The notes under the pieces: model-generated
What the model saw: the letters and a program-made list of their open reading frames with translations, nothing else
Databases searched by the model: none
Told to the model about the DNA's origin: nothing
Assembly: GCA_026705605.1 (NCBI GenBank)
Contig: JAPPAK010000006.1
Coordinates: forward strand, 434,001-498,000
From: Chloroflexota bacterium
GTDB taxonomy: Bacteria > Chloroflexota > Dehalococcoidia > Tepidiformales > Tepidiformaceae
Reading direction: 5' to 3'
DNA length: 64,000 nt
In this document: piece after piece, positions 8,308 through 16,324 of the stretch
How positions within the stretch are numbered: the stretch's first letter is position 1
Layout: every line of letters begins with the position of its first letter
Made by a program: the position numbers and the translations under genes

Positions 8308-9084
8308 CTAGTCGCCACCCGCCACCGACTGCACGGCATCCCCCGGCCTCGTCTCCACCAGCCGTGCGATCACGACGTCGCGATGCACGTAGTACCCCGA
8401 CCCGTCCGGCTCCGTTGGTATGAAGTCGCCTCCGCACGTAATAAGCGTGACCCACTCCTCATCCCCCGGACGCAGCAGCTCTTCGTTTTCCGCCTCGTGC
8501 GGCCAGATCAGGTCGTGCATGGGCATGTCCCGGGCCGCGTAGCGCTGCTGGAAGAACACCTCGTACACGTACTCGCGGCCGTCATCCATCACCACGATCA
8601 CAAGGTCGCCGGCCTTGAGGTCGGTCAGCGCGTAGAACGGCCCACGGATGTCTGGATGCCAGTCCTTGTGGGCCGAGAAAAGCGAGCTCGTTCCGGACCC
8701 CGGCTTGTCGTAGATGTCGTACCAGCCGACGTTTCGGGGTCGGGGCACGTCCAGCTTGTTCTGCCCCGGAATCTTCCCGATCGCCTCGATCGGCGCTTCC
8801 ACTCCCAGCGAGGGGATGCGCATCAAGACCACTTCCCCGTCGTAGGGCGTTGCTTCCGCCCCCGCCGCCGGCTGTTCCGCGGGCGCCTCGGTGGGCGCTT
8901 GGGTCGGCGCTGCCGTGGGCGTAGCGGTCCGCGCCGTCGTGGGTGTCTCCGGCACCTGCTCGGGTTCGGCTGGCACGTCGATCGCCGCGCAGCCTGCTCC
9001 GGTGGCGGCAACCGCGGCTGCCAGCACCCATGCCCCCGCCGCCCTTCGCAGGCGGCCCATGGCCCGTTCCGTGAACCCCGGCAT
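8308..9084 (-). CDS. Sortase family protein (second of a tandem pair)
   Basis: Membrane-associated transpeptidase-like protein. From ATG 9084 it is 258 residues: hydrophobic signal with a possible lipid-type Cys (GAGC), a Pro/Thr/Glu-rich spacer, then a sortase beta-barrel. The catalytic triad is visible: His in FSAHKD, Cys in TLITCGGD, and Arg in YVHRDVVIARL. ATG 9084 was chosen because longer readings run into the upstream sortase gene; ATG 9060 is also possible. The short domain and the GVEAPIE strand are typical of class E/F-like sortases of actinobacteria and Chloroflexi. It is about 10 bases downstream of a closely related sortase and shares a 46-base identical stretch with it. Substrate unknown; the Glu/Pro-rich protein two genes upstream is a candidate. 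Confidence 0.87.
   Translation of the reverse strand: MPGFTERAMGRLRRAAGAWVLAAAVAATGAGCAAIDVPAEPEQVPETPTTARTATPTAAPTQAPTEAPAEQPAAGAEATPYDGEVVLMRIPSLGVEAPIEAIGKIPGQNKLDVPRPRNVGWYDIYDKPGSGTSSLFSAHKDWHPDIRGPFYALTDLKAGDLVIVVMDDGREYVYEVFFQQRYAARDMPMHDLIWPHEAENEELLRPGDEEWVTLITCGGDFIPTEPDGSGYYVHRDVVIARLVETRPGDAVQSVAGGD
8547..8592. repeat. 46-base direct repeat, copy 1 (within sortase gene)
   Basis: Identical to 9337-9382. It covers the codons for DDGREYVYEVFFQ in both sortases and marks a fairly recent duplication or a gene-conversion tract. Confidence 0.9.
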
Positions 9085-9094
9085 GGTTGCCAGC

Positions 9095-9865
9095 TTACCG
9101 CCGGTCGTCTTCGAGTGTCCCCACAGCCGGCGGCGGAATCTTCTCAACGAGCCTGCCGATCACGACGTCCCGGTGAAGGTAGTAGCCCGGCCCGCCCTCG
9201 GTCCGTTCCACAAAATCACCGCCGCAGGTGTACAGCGTGATCCACTCCTCGCCCTCGGGCCGCAGCAACTCCGGATTCCTCGCCTTGTGCGGCCAGATCA
9301 GGTCGTACATCGGGATGTCCTCCCTGGTATACCGCCGCTGGAAGAACACCTCGTACACGTACTCGCGGCCGTCATCCATCACTACCACAATCTGGTCGCC
9401 TTCCTGCAACTCCGTCAGGGCATAGAACGGACCCTTCTTGTTCGGCCAGTAGTCCTTGTGCGCCGAGTAGAGGGAGCTCGTTCCGAATCCGGGCTTGTCG
9501 TAGATGTGGTACCAGCCGATGTTGTACCACTCGGGTACGTCGAGCTGGTTGCGTCCCTCCACCAGGCCGATCGGCTCGATTGGCGCCTCCACCCCCAGCG
9601 AAGGGATGCGCATCGATACCAGATTGCCGTCATAGGGTCCCAGCTCCGGCGTGGCCTCCGGCGTCGGGCTCTCCGTCGGCGGCGGGATCGTGGGCGCTGG
9701 CGCGGCCGGCGTTCTCGTTGGTGTCGGCGTCGAGATGGGGGTCGGCTCGGCCGTCGGTTCCGCCGTCGGCTCGGGAGGGTCGGGCCTGGCGCCGGCGCAG
9801 GCAACGGTCACAAGCAGGGCCAAGGCCAGGACCAGGACTCCAGATATCAGTCGCCAGCTGCGCAC
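9095..9865 (-). CDS. Sortase family protein (first of a tandem pair)
   Basis: Paralogue of the adjacent sortase. Starting at GTG 9865, which has a GGAGAGG ribosome site four bases upstream, it is 256 residues: signal VRSWRLISGVLVL ending near a Cys (TVAC), a Pro/Thr/Glu-rich spacer with PTAEPT repeats, and the sortase domain. His in YSAHKD, Cys in LYTCGGD and Arg in YLHRDVVIGRL form the triad. A longer frame reaches 10036 but would overlap the end of the upstream surface-protein gene and lacks a signal peptide, so the GTG is preferred. The two sortases differ most in the spacer and least in the FSAHKD-to-WPH core. Function beyond the sortase fold is not deducible. Confidence 0.87.
   Translation of the reverse strand: MRSWRLISGVLVLALALLVTVACAGARPDPPEPTAEPTAEPTPISTPTPTRTPAAPAPTIPPPTESPTPEATPELGPYDGNLVSMRIPSLGVEAPIEPIGLVEGRNQLDVPEWYNIGWYHIYDKPGFGTSSLYSAHKDYWPNKKGPFYALTELQEGDQIVVVMDDGREYVYEVFFQRRYTREDIPMYDLIWPHKARNPELLRPEGEEWITLYTCGGDFVERTEGGPGYYLHRDVVIGRLVEKIPPPAVGTLEDDRR
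9337..9382. repeat. 46-base direct repeat, copy 2 (within sortase gene)
   Basis: Identical to 8547-8592, offset 790 bases; see that entry. Confidence 0.9.
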
Positions 9866-9929
9866 GACCCTCTCCGTGCACCCCGCGGGGATCGTTCCCA
9901 CCGATTCCCAAGTATACGGTTCGGCGAAT

Positions 9930-11027
9930 CTACGGTCGCTGGATTCTTGACCGAATGCTGTCCCAGAGCGTCGCCAGCCGGTCCCTTGCCCCGCTTCCCA
10001 TGGCAGCGAACTGGGCGCCGCCCGTCTCGCTCCCACCGGCTACGCCACCCGCTGTCGCTGGAGACCTCGCCATCCACAGGAAGAACACGGTGCTAATCGC
10101 AGCCAGCCCCGCCACCACCGAGAGCACGACGATGAGCGCGGTGGTACCGGCGCCCGCGCCGCCGGTCTCCTCCGTCTCATCCGGGGCTGGAGGAGCGGGT
10201 GTATCCGTTGCCGCGGGCGTGGGCGCTTCCGTCGCCGCGGGGGGCTCGGTGGCTGCGGGGGGCTCGGTGGCGACCGGCGTCGCGGCAGCCGTTGGCGTCG
10301 GCGCCGGGGTTGGCGTGGCGGTCGCCACTTCTGTCGCCTCAACGGCCTCGGTGGGTACTGGTGTCTCTTCGGTGGTCTCGGCGGGTTCAGTTGTTGCCGT
10401 TGGCTCCTCGGTATCCGCAGGCTCTTCGGTCTCAGTCGGCTCCGCGGTCTCCGTGGGTTCCTCGGTCTCCGTGGGCTCAGTCGGCTCCTCGGGCTCCCCT
10501 GGTTCTTCGGGCTCGGCAGGCTCCTCCGGTTCCCCGGGCTCCTCAGGCTCGGCAGGCTCCTCCGGTTCCCCGGGATCGGAAGCCGTTGGCGTTTCCGTCG
10601 GCTCGACCGGCTCGGGCGGAGGTGCCGGCAGTGTCAGGTCCAGCTCCTGTGGCGCTGCCCGCCAGGCCCCCGTTTCTTCGGCGAACCGGTCACCGATCTT
10701 GAAGCGCACCACGGCGCCCTCAACGCCGCACCCCGCCTTCCCCGCCTCCGAGAGCACATCTACGCGATATTCTGTGGTTCCGTCTTCGCGGATGGTCTGA
10801 GGCGTGTCCGGTTCGCTGCACGCGATGTCGTCGATGTAGGCGACGACATCCAGCCCCCCGTCCACGTCGCCGTCCGCTGCGGTCACCTCACCGAAGAACG
10901 TTCCCGGCTGGCCCGGCTGCGCCTGCGCGATCTCGCCCGGTCCCGTCGCCAGTCCTGCCGCCAGCGCCACACCCGCCGCCAGCGCAGCGAGGGCCACGAA
11001 TAACCATCCCCCCCGCTGCCGGTCCAT
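9930..11027 (-). CDS. Secreted Glu/Pro/Thr-rich surface protein with C-terminal membrane helix
   Basis: No family recognised. The 365-residue protein has a signal peptide (MDRQRGGWLFVALAALAAG to about residue 36), a small globular region of about 40-130 with three cysteines, then a low-complexity stalk of about 130-280 made of EPEEPAEPEEPG and TETEEPTE units and PT/PA repeats, then a transmembrane helix (TALIVVLSVVAGLAA) and a cytoplasmic tail of about 45 residues. The N-terminal part resembles a small beta-domain (FFGEVTAADGD...DVVAYIDDIAC). It is the first gene of a minus-strand trio with the two sortases, so it may be their substrate or partner, but there is no LPXTG-like motif; EETGG just before the helix is the nearest candidate. 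The acidic stalk suggests a wall-spanning role. Confidence 0.75.
   Translation of the reverse strand: MDRQRGGWLFVALAALAAGVALAAGLATGPGEIAQAQPGQPGTFFGEVTAADGDVDGGLDVVAYIDDIACSEPDTPQTIREDGTTEYRVDVLSEAGKAGCGVEGAVVRFKIGDRFAEETGAWRAAPQELDLTLPAPPPEPVEPTETPTASDPGEPEEPAEPEEPGEPEEPAEPEEPGEPEEPTEPTETEEPTETAEPTETEEPADTEEPTATTEPAETTEETPVPTEAVEATEVATATPTPAPTPTAAATPVATEPPAATEPPAATEAPTPAATDTPAPPAPDETEETGGAGAGTTALIVVLSVVAGLAAISTVFFLWMARSPATAGGVAGGSETGGAQFAAMGSGARDRLATLWDSIRSRIQRP
10510..10574. repeat. 36-base-period tandem coding repeat
   Basis: Positions 10510-10538 are repeated exactly at 10546-10574, one 36-base (12-residue) period apart. The unit encodes the Pro/Glu/Gly-rich stalk of the surface protein. 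Degenerate versions extend to about 10400-10600. Confidence 0.85.
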
Positions 11028-11096
11028 GGGCCGAGCCTACAGCAGTTCCGGGAAATATCCCACTGTACTAGCGCTTTAGCCTTTAGGTTCGCCCGC

Positions 11097-11423
11097 CTAG
11101 TTCACCGAGAGCGTCATCGTCGGAGGCGTCAGCGCGAAGTGCATCTCCACCGAGAACTCGTCCAGCTTGTCCGACCAGCTCGCCCACATCCCCCTCGCGT
11201 ACGCCGCCTCCGCGCTCCCGAACGACCCCTGCATCGCCCGCGCGTCCTCGAAGCAGTACACGCCCAGCATCGTCCCTTCCCGCGTCTCTCCCCACTGCAC
11301 GCTTGAGATCCCCGGGATCTTCGCCACCTCGCGCAGGTGTTGCGAGCGGAACCACGCCGAGAACGTCGCCCGGTCGTCCTTCACACGCGCTCGCAACAGG
11401 ATGAACGGCTGCTCCCCTCTCAT
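11097..11423 (-). CDS. Small dimeric alpha/beta-barrel-like protein of unknown function
   Basis: 108 residues starting at ATG 11423, which overlaps the kinase stop by four bases (ATGA), so the two are translationally coupled. The pattern FILLRARVKDDRATFSAWFRSQHLREVAKIPGI, then QWGE..EGTMLGVYCFED and a helix AAYARGMWASW, looks like the ferredoxin-like fold of EthD/antibiotic-biosynthesis monooxygenase type proteins. No catalytic residues can be pointed out. It may act with the kinase, or simply share its transcript. Confidence 0.65.
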   Translation of the reverse strand: MRGEQPFILLRARVKDDRATFSAWFRSQHLREVAKIPGISSVQWGETREGTMLGVYCFEDARAMQGSFGSAEAAYARGMWASWSDKLDEFSVEMHFALTPPTMTLSVN

Positions 11424-11935
11424 GCGTCTCCCCGCCTGCCTCCCTGGCAGAGCGTCGCCGTCAGGGCCACGCTCGCCTCCACACAGTATCGCGAATCCAC
11501 CTGTACGCACGGCGCCCGGAACGGCTCCTCCTCGCCTCGCATGCGGTTGTACACGCCGATGTTCGCTTCGGAGGCTCCCCCGCGCGGCCCGGAGAGCCGT
11601 TCTCGCACGACGGAGTCCGGCGCCGTCAGCCGCACCGCCACCACGGACGCCCCCTGCCGCTCCGCCAGGTCCAGGAACCCCTTCCGCTCCCACTCCCGCA
11701 GGTTCGTCGCGTCGATGATCACGTGGCGGCCCTCCTCCAGCGCCCCCTCCGCCCGCACCCGCACCTCCGCGAAGACGGCTCCGCTCTCCTTGCGCGTGTA
11801 CCGTCGCTTCGGGAACAGTTCGCGGCGCACGAGGTCGCTCTCGAGCACGCAGGCGTCCAGTCGCGGCGCGAGCTGCGCTGCGAACGTGGTCTTGCCCGAA
11901 CCCGGCAAACCGCTCAGCAGGACCAGTGTCGGCAA
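11420..11935 (-). CDS. P-loop small-molecule or nucleic-acid kinase (AAA_33-like)
   Basis: 171-residue P-loop protein starting at TTG 11935, with ribosome site GGGGGAGG about ten bases upstream. Walker A is GLPGSGKT (residues 9-16). LESDLVRRELF and the later VIIDATNLREWERKGFLDLAE match zeta-toxin/polynucleotide-kinase-like enzymes that phosphorylate small molecules or RNA 5' ends; a lid Arg region (RERLSGPRGGASEANIGVYNRM) follows. Substrate not predictable. Longer upstream frames to 12409 run through the divergent rpsO gene and are rejected. It is divergent from rpsO and coupled to the small barrel protein downstream. Confidence 0.8.
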   Translation of the reverse strand: MPTLVLLSGLPGSGKTTFAAQLAPRLDACVLESDLVRRELFPKRRYTRKESGAVFAEVRVRAEGALEEGRHVIIDATNLREWERKGFLDLAERQGASVVAVRLTAPDSVVRERLSGPRGGASEANIGVYNRMRGEEEPFRAPCVQVDSRYCVEASVALTATLCQGGRRGDA

Positions 11936-12004
11936 ATTGCCGGTACCTCCCCCTCGTGCTACTTTCCTCCCTGAAGACAGGTAAAGGAAGTCGAACGAGC
12001 AAGT

Positions 12005-12271
12005 TTGCTGGCCCAGGAAACGAAAGAGGCCCTGATTCGGGAGTACGCCCAGAACGAAGGCGACACAGGCTCCCCTGAAGTACAGGTGGCGCTCCTCACT
12101 GAGCGCATCAAGTACCTGACCGCGCACCTGCAGGAGCACAAGCACGACTACCACACGCGCCGCGGGCTGCTGAAGCTCGTCGGCCAGCGTCGCAGGCTGT
12201 TGCGCTACCTCAACAAGCGGGATGTAAACAGGTACCGAACGCTCATCGGGCGCCTCGGGCTGCGCCGCTAG
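12005..12271 (+). CDS. rpsO: 30S ribosomal protein S15
   Basis: Binds the central domain of 16S rRNA. The 88-residue protein carries the family signature ([39 protein letters not shown], and the ending LIGRLGLRR) and has normal length. TTG 12005 gives the usual N-terminus ([14 protein letters not shown]); AAGGAAG lies about 17 bases upstream, rather far for a ribosome site. pnp follows about 100 bases later on the same strand, the common rpsO-pnp order. Confidence 0.96.
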   Translation: MLAQETKEALIREYAQNEGDTGSPEVQVALLTERIKYLTAHLQEHKHDYHTRRGLLKLVGQRRRLLRYLNKRDVNRYRTLIGRLGLRR

Positions 12272-12374
12272 CCCACCCTCTTTCTCCCCGGCCTTGCCCC
12301 CGCGCTGGGCCGCAGCCTGCCACTGAGCCCTCCCGAACCGACCTGACACCGCGGCGGACGCCGCAAGAGAAAGT

Positions 12375-15122
12375 GTGAACACAGACATGACAGCAACCGA
12401 ATCCAGCATCCGTACCTACGAAGTCGAGATCGGCGGCAAGCCCCTGCTCATTCAGCACGGCGCTCTCGCCGGCCTCGCCAACGGCGCCGTCACCGTGCGC
12501 CAGGGCGATACCGTCGTCCTTGTCACGGCCTGCATGGCCGACCCCCGTGAGGGCATCGATTTCTTCCCCCTCACCGTCGATTACGAAGAGCGCCTCTACG
12601 CGGTGGGCAAGATCCCCGGCGGCTTCCCCCGGCGCGAGGGTCGCCCCTCCAGCGATGGCATCCTCGCCATGCGCCTCACCGACCGCTCCATCCGCCCCCT
12701 CTTCCCCAAGGGCTTCCGCAACGAGGTCCAGATCGTCGCTACCACCCTCTCCTCCGACCGCGAGCACCAGCCCGACACCCTCATCACCGTCGGGGCCAGC
12801 GCCGCCCTCAGCATCAGCGACATCCCCTTCAACGGGCCCGTGAGCAGCGTCCGCGTCGGCCGCATCGACGGCGAGTACGTCGTGAACCCCACCTTCGCCG
12901 AGGCCGCCGAGGGTGACCTCGACCTCATCGTCGCCGGCACCAAGGATGCCGTCATGATGGTGGAGGCCGGCGCTACCGAGGTTCCCGAGGACGCCGTCAT
13001 CGAGGCAATGGAGATCGCCATGGAGGCGAACTCCGCCATCAACGGCCTCATCGAGGAAATCGCCGCCGACGCCGCCCCCGTCAAGAAGGACTACACCCCT
13101 GCCGTCGACAACGAGGAGGCGATCGAGGCCGTCCGCGACGCCCTATCCGGCCGCCTCGACGACCTCGTCTCGAACGCCGCCAGCGAGCGCAGCGAAGAGA
13201 ACAAGCGCGTCCGCGCCGAGCTCACCGAGCAGTTCGAGGACCGCTTCGACAAGCGAGACATCGGTGACGCCCTCTACGCCGTCATCAAGAAGGCCATGCG
13301 CGACCGCATCCTGAACGAGGGCCGCCGCGCCGACGACCGGGAGACGACCGAGATCCGCCCCCTCGATATCCATGTCGGCACCCTCCCCCGCACCCACGGC
13401 TCCGGCCTCTTCAAGCGCGGCGAGACCCAGGTGCTCACCATCGCCACCCTCGGCGGCATGAACATGGCGCAGAAGCTCGACACCCTCTCCCCCGACGAGT
13501 CCAAGCGCTACATGCACCACTACAACTTCCCGCCCTACTCCGTCGGCGAGGCGCGCCCCATGCGTGGAGCCGGCCGTCGCGAGATTGGGCACGGCGCCCT
13601 CGCCGAGCGCGCCCTCCTTCCCGTCATCCCGCCCGAGACGGAGTTCCCCTACGCTCTCCGCCTCGTGAGCGAGGTGCTTTCCTCCAACGGCTCCACCTCC
13701 ATGGCCAGCGTCTGTGGCAGCACCCTCGCCCTCATGGATGCGGGCGTGCCCCTCTCCGCCCCCGTCGCCGGCATCGCGATGGGCCTGATCATGGGCGAGG
13801 ACGACAACTACGCCGTCCTGACCGACATCGCCGGCCAGGAAGACTTCATGGGCGACATGGACTTCAAGGTCGCCGGCACGGAAGAGGGCATCACCGCCCT
13901 CCAGATGGACATCAAGATCGGCGGCGTCTCCCGCGAGCTGCTCGAGACCGCCCTCTCCCAGGCTCGGGAAGCCCGCATGTTCCTCCTTGAGCGCATGGGC
14001 GAGGTCATCGAGAAGCCGCGCGAGTCCGTCTCCGAGCACGCGCCCAAGGTCTACATCATCAAGATCGACCAGGAGCAGATCGGCACCGTGATCGGTCCCG
14101 GCGGCCGCGTCATCCGCAAGATCCAGGAAGACTCCGGCGGCGCCAACGTCGACATCCAGGAAGACGGCACCATCTTCGTCTCCGCTGTCGAGGGCGATGC
14201 CGCCGATATCGCCATCCGCATGATCGAGGGCCTCACCAAGGAGATCGGCGTCGGCGAAACCTACACCGGTCCCGTCACCCGCATCCTCAACTTCGGCGCC
14301 TTCGTCGAGATCCTTCCCGGCAAGGACGGCCTCGTACACATCTCCGAGCTCAGCGAGGAGCGTGTCGAGCGGGTCGAGGACGTGGTCTCCGTGGGCGATG
14401 AGCTCACCGTCACCGTCACCGAGATCGACTCGCTCGGCCGCGTCAACCTCACCGCTCGCAGCGGCCGCGTTGGCGCCTCTCCCGACTCCGACGACCGCCC
14501 GCGTGACCGCGATCGTGGCAGGGACCGCGACCGTGGTGGTCGCGATCGCGGTGGCCGAGAGCGTGGCGGCCGAGACCGTGGCCGGGATCGTGATCGCCCG
14601 CGTGGCCGAGACCGCGATCGGGACCGCGACCGGCCCCGCGACAGGGACCGGGATCGTGACCGTGACCGCGATCGCGACCGAGGCCCGGAGGCGCGAGCTC
14701 CGCGTCCCCGCCGCCCCGAGCGCGAGCCGGAACCGGAACTCGAGGAAGAGACGCCTGTTGCCGCTGCCGAAGTCAATGGCGCCGTGGAAGAGGACTTCGA
14801 CGACAACCTCGACTACGACGGCGTTGAGCCCGTTGCTGCCGATGACCGCGCCGACGATCGTTCCGAAGACCGTGGCGATGACCGCGGCGATGGCGCTCCC
14901 CGGCGCCGGCGCCGGCGCCGCCCCCGCGGCGGTGGCAACCGCGAGGGTGGTTCCGGTCAGCGTCAGCCCGAGCAGCGCGAGATCAACCGCGGTGGCGCCA
15001 GCAGCCGCGGTGGCGCCAGCCGCGGCTGGACCCGTCGCAGCACTCCCGACAGTGGCGTTCCTCCCGCCCCGCCGCCCCCGCCCCGTCGCGGGCTCGGTGG
15101 TGGCGGCGACTACGAGGACTAG
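12375..15122 (+). CDS. pnp: Polyribonucleotide nucleotidyltransferase with long charged C-terminal tail
   Basis: 3'-5' phosphorolytic exoribonuclease and degradosome component. Residues 1-560 hold the two RNase PH domains ([38 protein letters not shown]; second core with [17 protein letters not shown] and [18 protein letters not shown]). A KH domain follows ([17 protein letters not shown]) and then an S1 domain ([25 protein letters not shown]) to about residue 700. The last 210 residues are extra: a stretch of alternating Asp-Arg and RGG units (about 708-775), an acidic segment, a second basic RRRRRR/RGG patch and a proline-rich end. Typical PNPase is about 700 residues. GTG 12375 has AGAAAG just upstream; ATG 12387 is the alternative. 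Whole protein 915 residues. Confidence 0.96.
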   Translation: MNTDMTATESSIRTYEVEIGGKPLLIQHGALAGLANGAVTVRQGDTVVLVTACMADPREGIDFFPLTVDYEERLYAVGKIPGGFPRREGRPSSDGILAMRLTDRSIRPLFPKGFRNEVQIVATTLSSDREHQPDTLITVGASAALSISDIPFNGPVSSVRVGRIDGEYVVNPTFAEAAEGDLDLIVAGTKDAVMMVEAGATEVPEDAVIEAMEIAMEANSAINGLIEEIAADAAPVKKDYTPAVDNEEAIEAVRDALSGRLDDLVSNAASERSEENKRVRAELTEQFEDRFDKRDIGDALYAVIKKAMRDRILNEGRRADDRETTEIRPLDIHVGTLPRTHGSGLFKRGETQVLTIATLGGMNMAQKLDTLSPDESKRYMHHYNFPPYSVGEARPMRGAGRREIGHGALAERALLPVIPPETEFPYALRLVSEVLSSNGSTSMASVCGSTLALMDAGVPLSAPVAGIAMGLIMGEDDNYAVLTDIAGQEDFMGDMDFKVAGTEEGITALQMDIKIGGVSRELLETALSQAREARMFLLERMGEVIEKPRESVSEHAPKVYIIKIDQEQIGTVIGPGGRVIRKIQEDSGGANVDIQEDGTIFVSAVEGDAADIAIRMIEGLTKEIGVGETYTGPVTRILNFGAFVEILPGKDGLVHISELSEERVERVEDVVSVGDELTVTVTEIDSLGRVNLTARSGRVGASPDSDDRPRDRDRGRDRDRGGRDRGGRERGGRDRGRDRDRPRGRDRDRDRDRPRDRDRDRDRDRDRDRGPEARAPRPRRPEREPEPELEEETPVAAAEVNGAVEEDFDDNLDYDGVEPVAADDRADDRSEDRGDDRGDGAPRRRRRRRPRGGGNREGGSGQRQPEQREINRGGASSRGGASRGWTRRSTPDSGVPPAPPPPPRRGLGGGGDYED
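14497..14690. repeat. Low-complexity Asp-Arg/RGG coding repeat in pnp
   Basis: Irregular six-base repeats of the type CGTGAC/CGCGAT encode alternating Asp-Arg with interspersed GGR. Such slippage-prone DNA likely varies in length between strains. Confidence 0.85.
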
Positions 15123-15136
15123 CCGGGAACCCGCCC

Positions 15137-16318
15137 GTGCGCCTCTTCGAGCACGAGGCCAAGGCGCTCTTTCGGCGCGCCGGCCTCGAGACGCCTCGCG
15201 GGCTCCTCGCCGGGACGCCCGCCGAGGCCGTACTCGCAACGGCTGAGCTCGGCCCCCGTGTCGCCGTCAAGGGGCAGGTGCGCTCCGGCGGTCGCGCCAG
15301 AGCCGGAGCCGTCCGCCTCGCCGATGCCACCGAGGTGGAGGAGGCGGCCCGCGCCGTCCTCGCCACCCGCGTCGCCGGCCAGCCGGTTGAGGGGCTCCTC
15401 ATCGAGGAGGCCCTGTCGATCGAGGCCGAGCGCTACCTCGGCATCGTCTACGACGACCGCTCCCGGGGCCCCGCTACCGTCGCCTCCCTCGCCGGGGGCG
15501 TCGATGTCGAGGACGCGGCAGCCGCAGCCGCCCGCGTCCCCCTCTCCGCCCTCGCCCCTACCCAGAACTTCCGCCTCAAGGAGGCCGTCGCCTCCCTCGG
15601 CCTGTCCGGCCGCGAGCTTGTCGAGCTGACCGGCATCCTCGGGCGTCTCTGGCGGCTCTTCACCGAACACGACCTGCTCCTCGCCGAGGTCAATCCCCTT
15701 GCCCGTACCGGCGATGCCCGCTGGGTCGCCCTCGATGCGCGCGTCGAAATCGACGACGACGCCCTCTTCCGTCAGGACCAGGCTATCCGCGATCTCGGCA
15801 TCGACCCCTCCACCCGCAGCGACCGCGAAGCCAGCGACCTCGAGCTCGAGGCCGCCCGCATCGACCGCTCCGACCACCGCGGCGTCGCCGGTCGCGTCGT
15901 CCAGTTCGATGGGTCGCTCGCGCTCCTTATCGGAGGAGGAGGAGCCAGCCTCACCGCCTTCGATGCCATTCGCGCCCACGGCGGCCGTCCCGCCAACTAC
16001 TGCGAGATCGGCGGTAACCCCAGCGTCCGCAAGGTCGCCGCGCTCACCCGCCTCCTGCTCGGCCAGCCGGGCATCGAGCGCATCGCCGTCATCATGAACG
16101 TGGTCAACAATACCCGTGCCGACCTCATTGCCCGGGGCGTCATCCGTGGCTGCCTCGATGCCGGCCTCGAACCCGCCTCCGCCATCGCCGTCTTCCGCGT
16201 TCCCGGCGCCTGGGAAGAGGAGTGCGTCGCCCTCCTCCGCCACTACGGCGTCACCGCCTGCGACCGCAGCGTCAGCATCGACGAGGCCGCCCGCCTCGCC
16301 GTCGCCGCCACTTCCTGA
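15137..16318 (+). CDS. Succinate-CoA ligase beta subunit-like ATP-grasp protein
   Basis: 393 residues from GTG 15137, 14 bases after pnp. N-terminal ATP-grasp fold begins MRLFEHEAKALFRRAGLETPRG and includes VAVKGQVRSGGRARAGAV, both close to SucC patterns; LLAEVNPLA is the metal/nucleotide motif. The C-terminal half has LIGGGGASLTAFDAIRAHGG where classic SucC reads NGAGLAM, so it may be a related acyl-CoA synthetase (malate-, citrate- or other carboxylate-CoA ligase large subunit) rather than true SucC. No alpha-subunit gene adjoins it, though alpha and beta are usually paired, so a distant partner is needed for activity. Convergent with glnA, six bases apart. Confidence 0.75.
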   Translation: MRLFEHEAKALFRRAGLETPRGLLAGTPAEAVLATAELGPRVAVKGQVRSGGRARAGAVRLADATEVEEAARAVLATRVAGQPVEGLLIEEALSIEAERYLGIVYDDRSRGPATVASLAGGVDVEDAAAAAARVPLSALAPTQNFRLKEAVASLGLSGRELVELTGILGRLWRLFTEHDLLLAEVNPLARTGDARWVALDARVEIDDDALFRQDQAIRDLGIDPSTRSDREASDLELEAARIDRSDHRGVAGRVVQFDGSLALLIGGGGASLTAFDAIRAHGGRPANYCEIGGNPSVRKVAALTRLLLGQPGIERIAVIMNVVNNTRADLIARGVIRGCLDAGLEPASAIAVFRVPGAWEEECVALLRHYGVTACDRSVSIDEAARLAVAATS

Positions 16319-16324
16319 GGGCTG

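Noticed and set aside
10400..10600. CRISPR-like repeat pattern
   Set aside because: The repeats are in frame, Glu/Pro-coding, continuous and lack unique spacers, so they are protein repeats.
11936..12409. Long N-terminal extension of the P-loop kinase
   Set aside because: It reads antisense through rpsO and has no kinase homology; TTG 11935 has a good ribosome site.
14497..14690. Possible intergenic satellite or iteron array in the CGTGAC-type repeats
   Set aside because: They lie inside the uninterrupted pnp frame and encode the Asp-Arg tail.
13143..15239. 698-codon open frame antisense to pnp
   Set aside because: High GC leaves few stops on the opposite strand. The translation is Ala/Val/Asp/Gly-rich without family motifs, and it mirrors the pnp coding frame.
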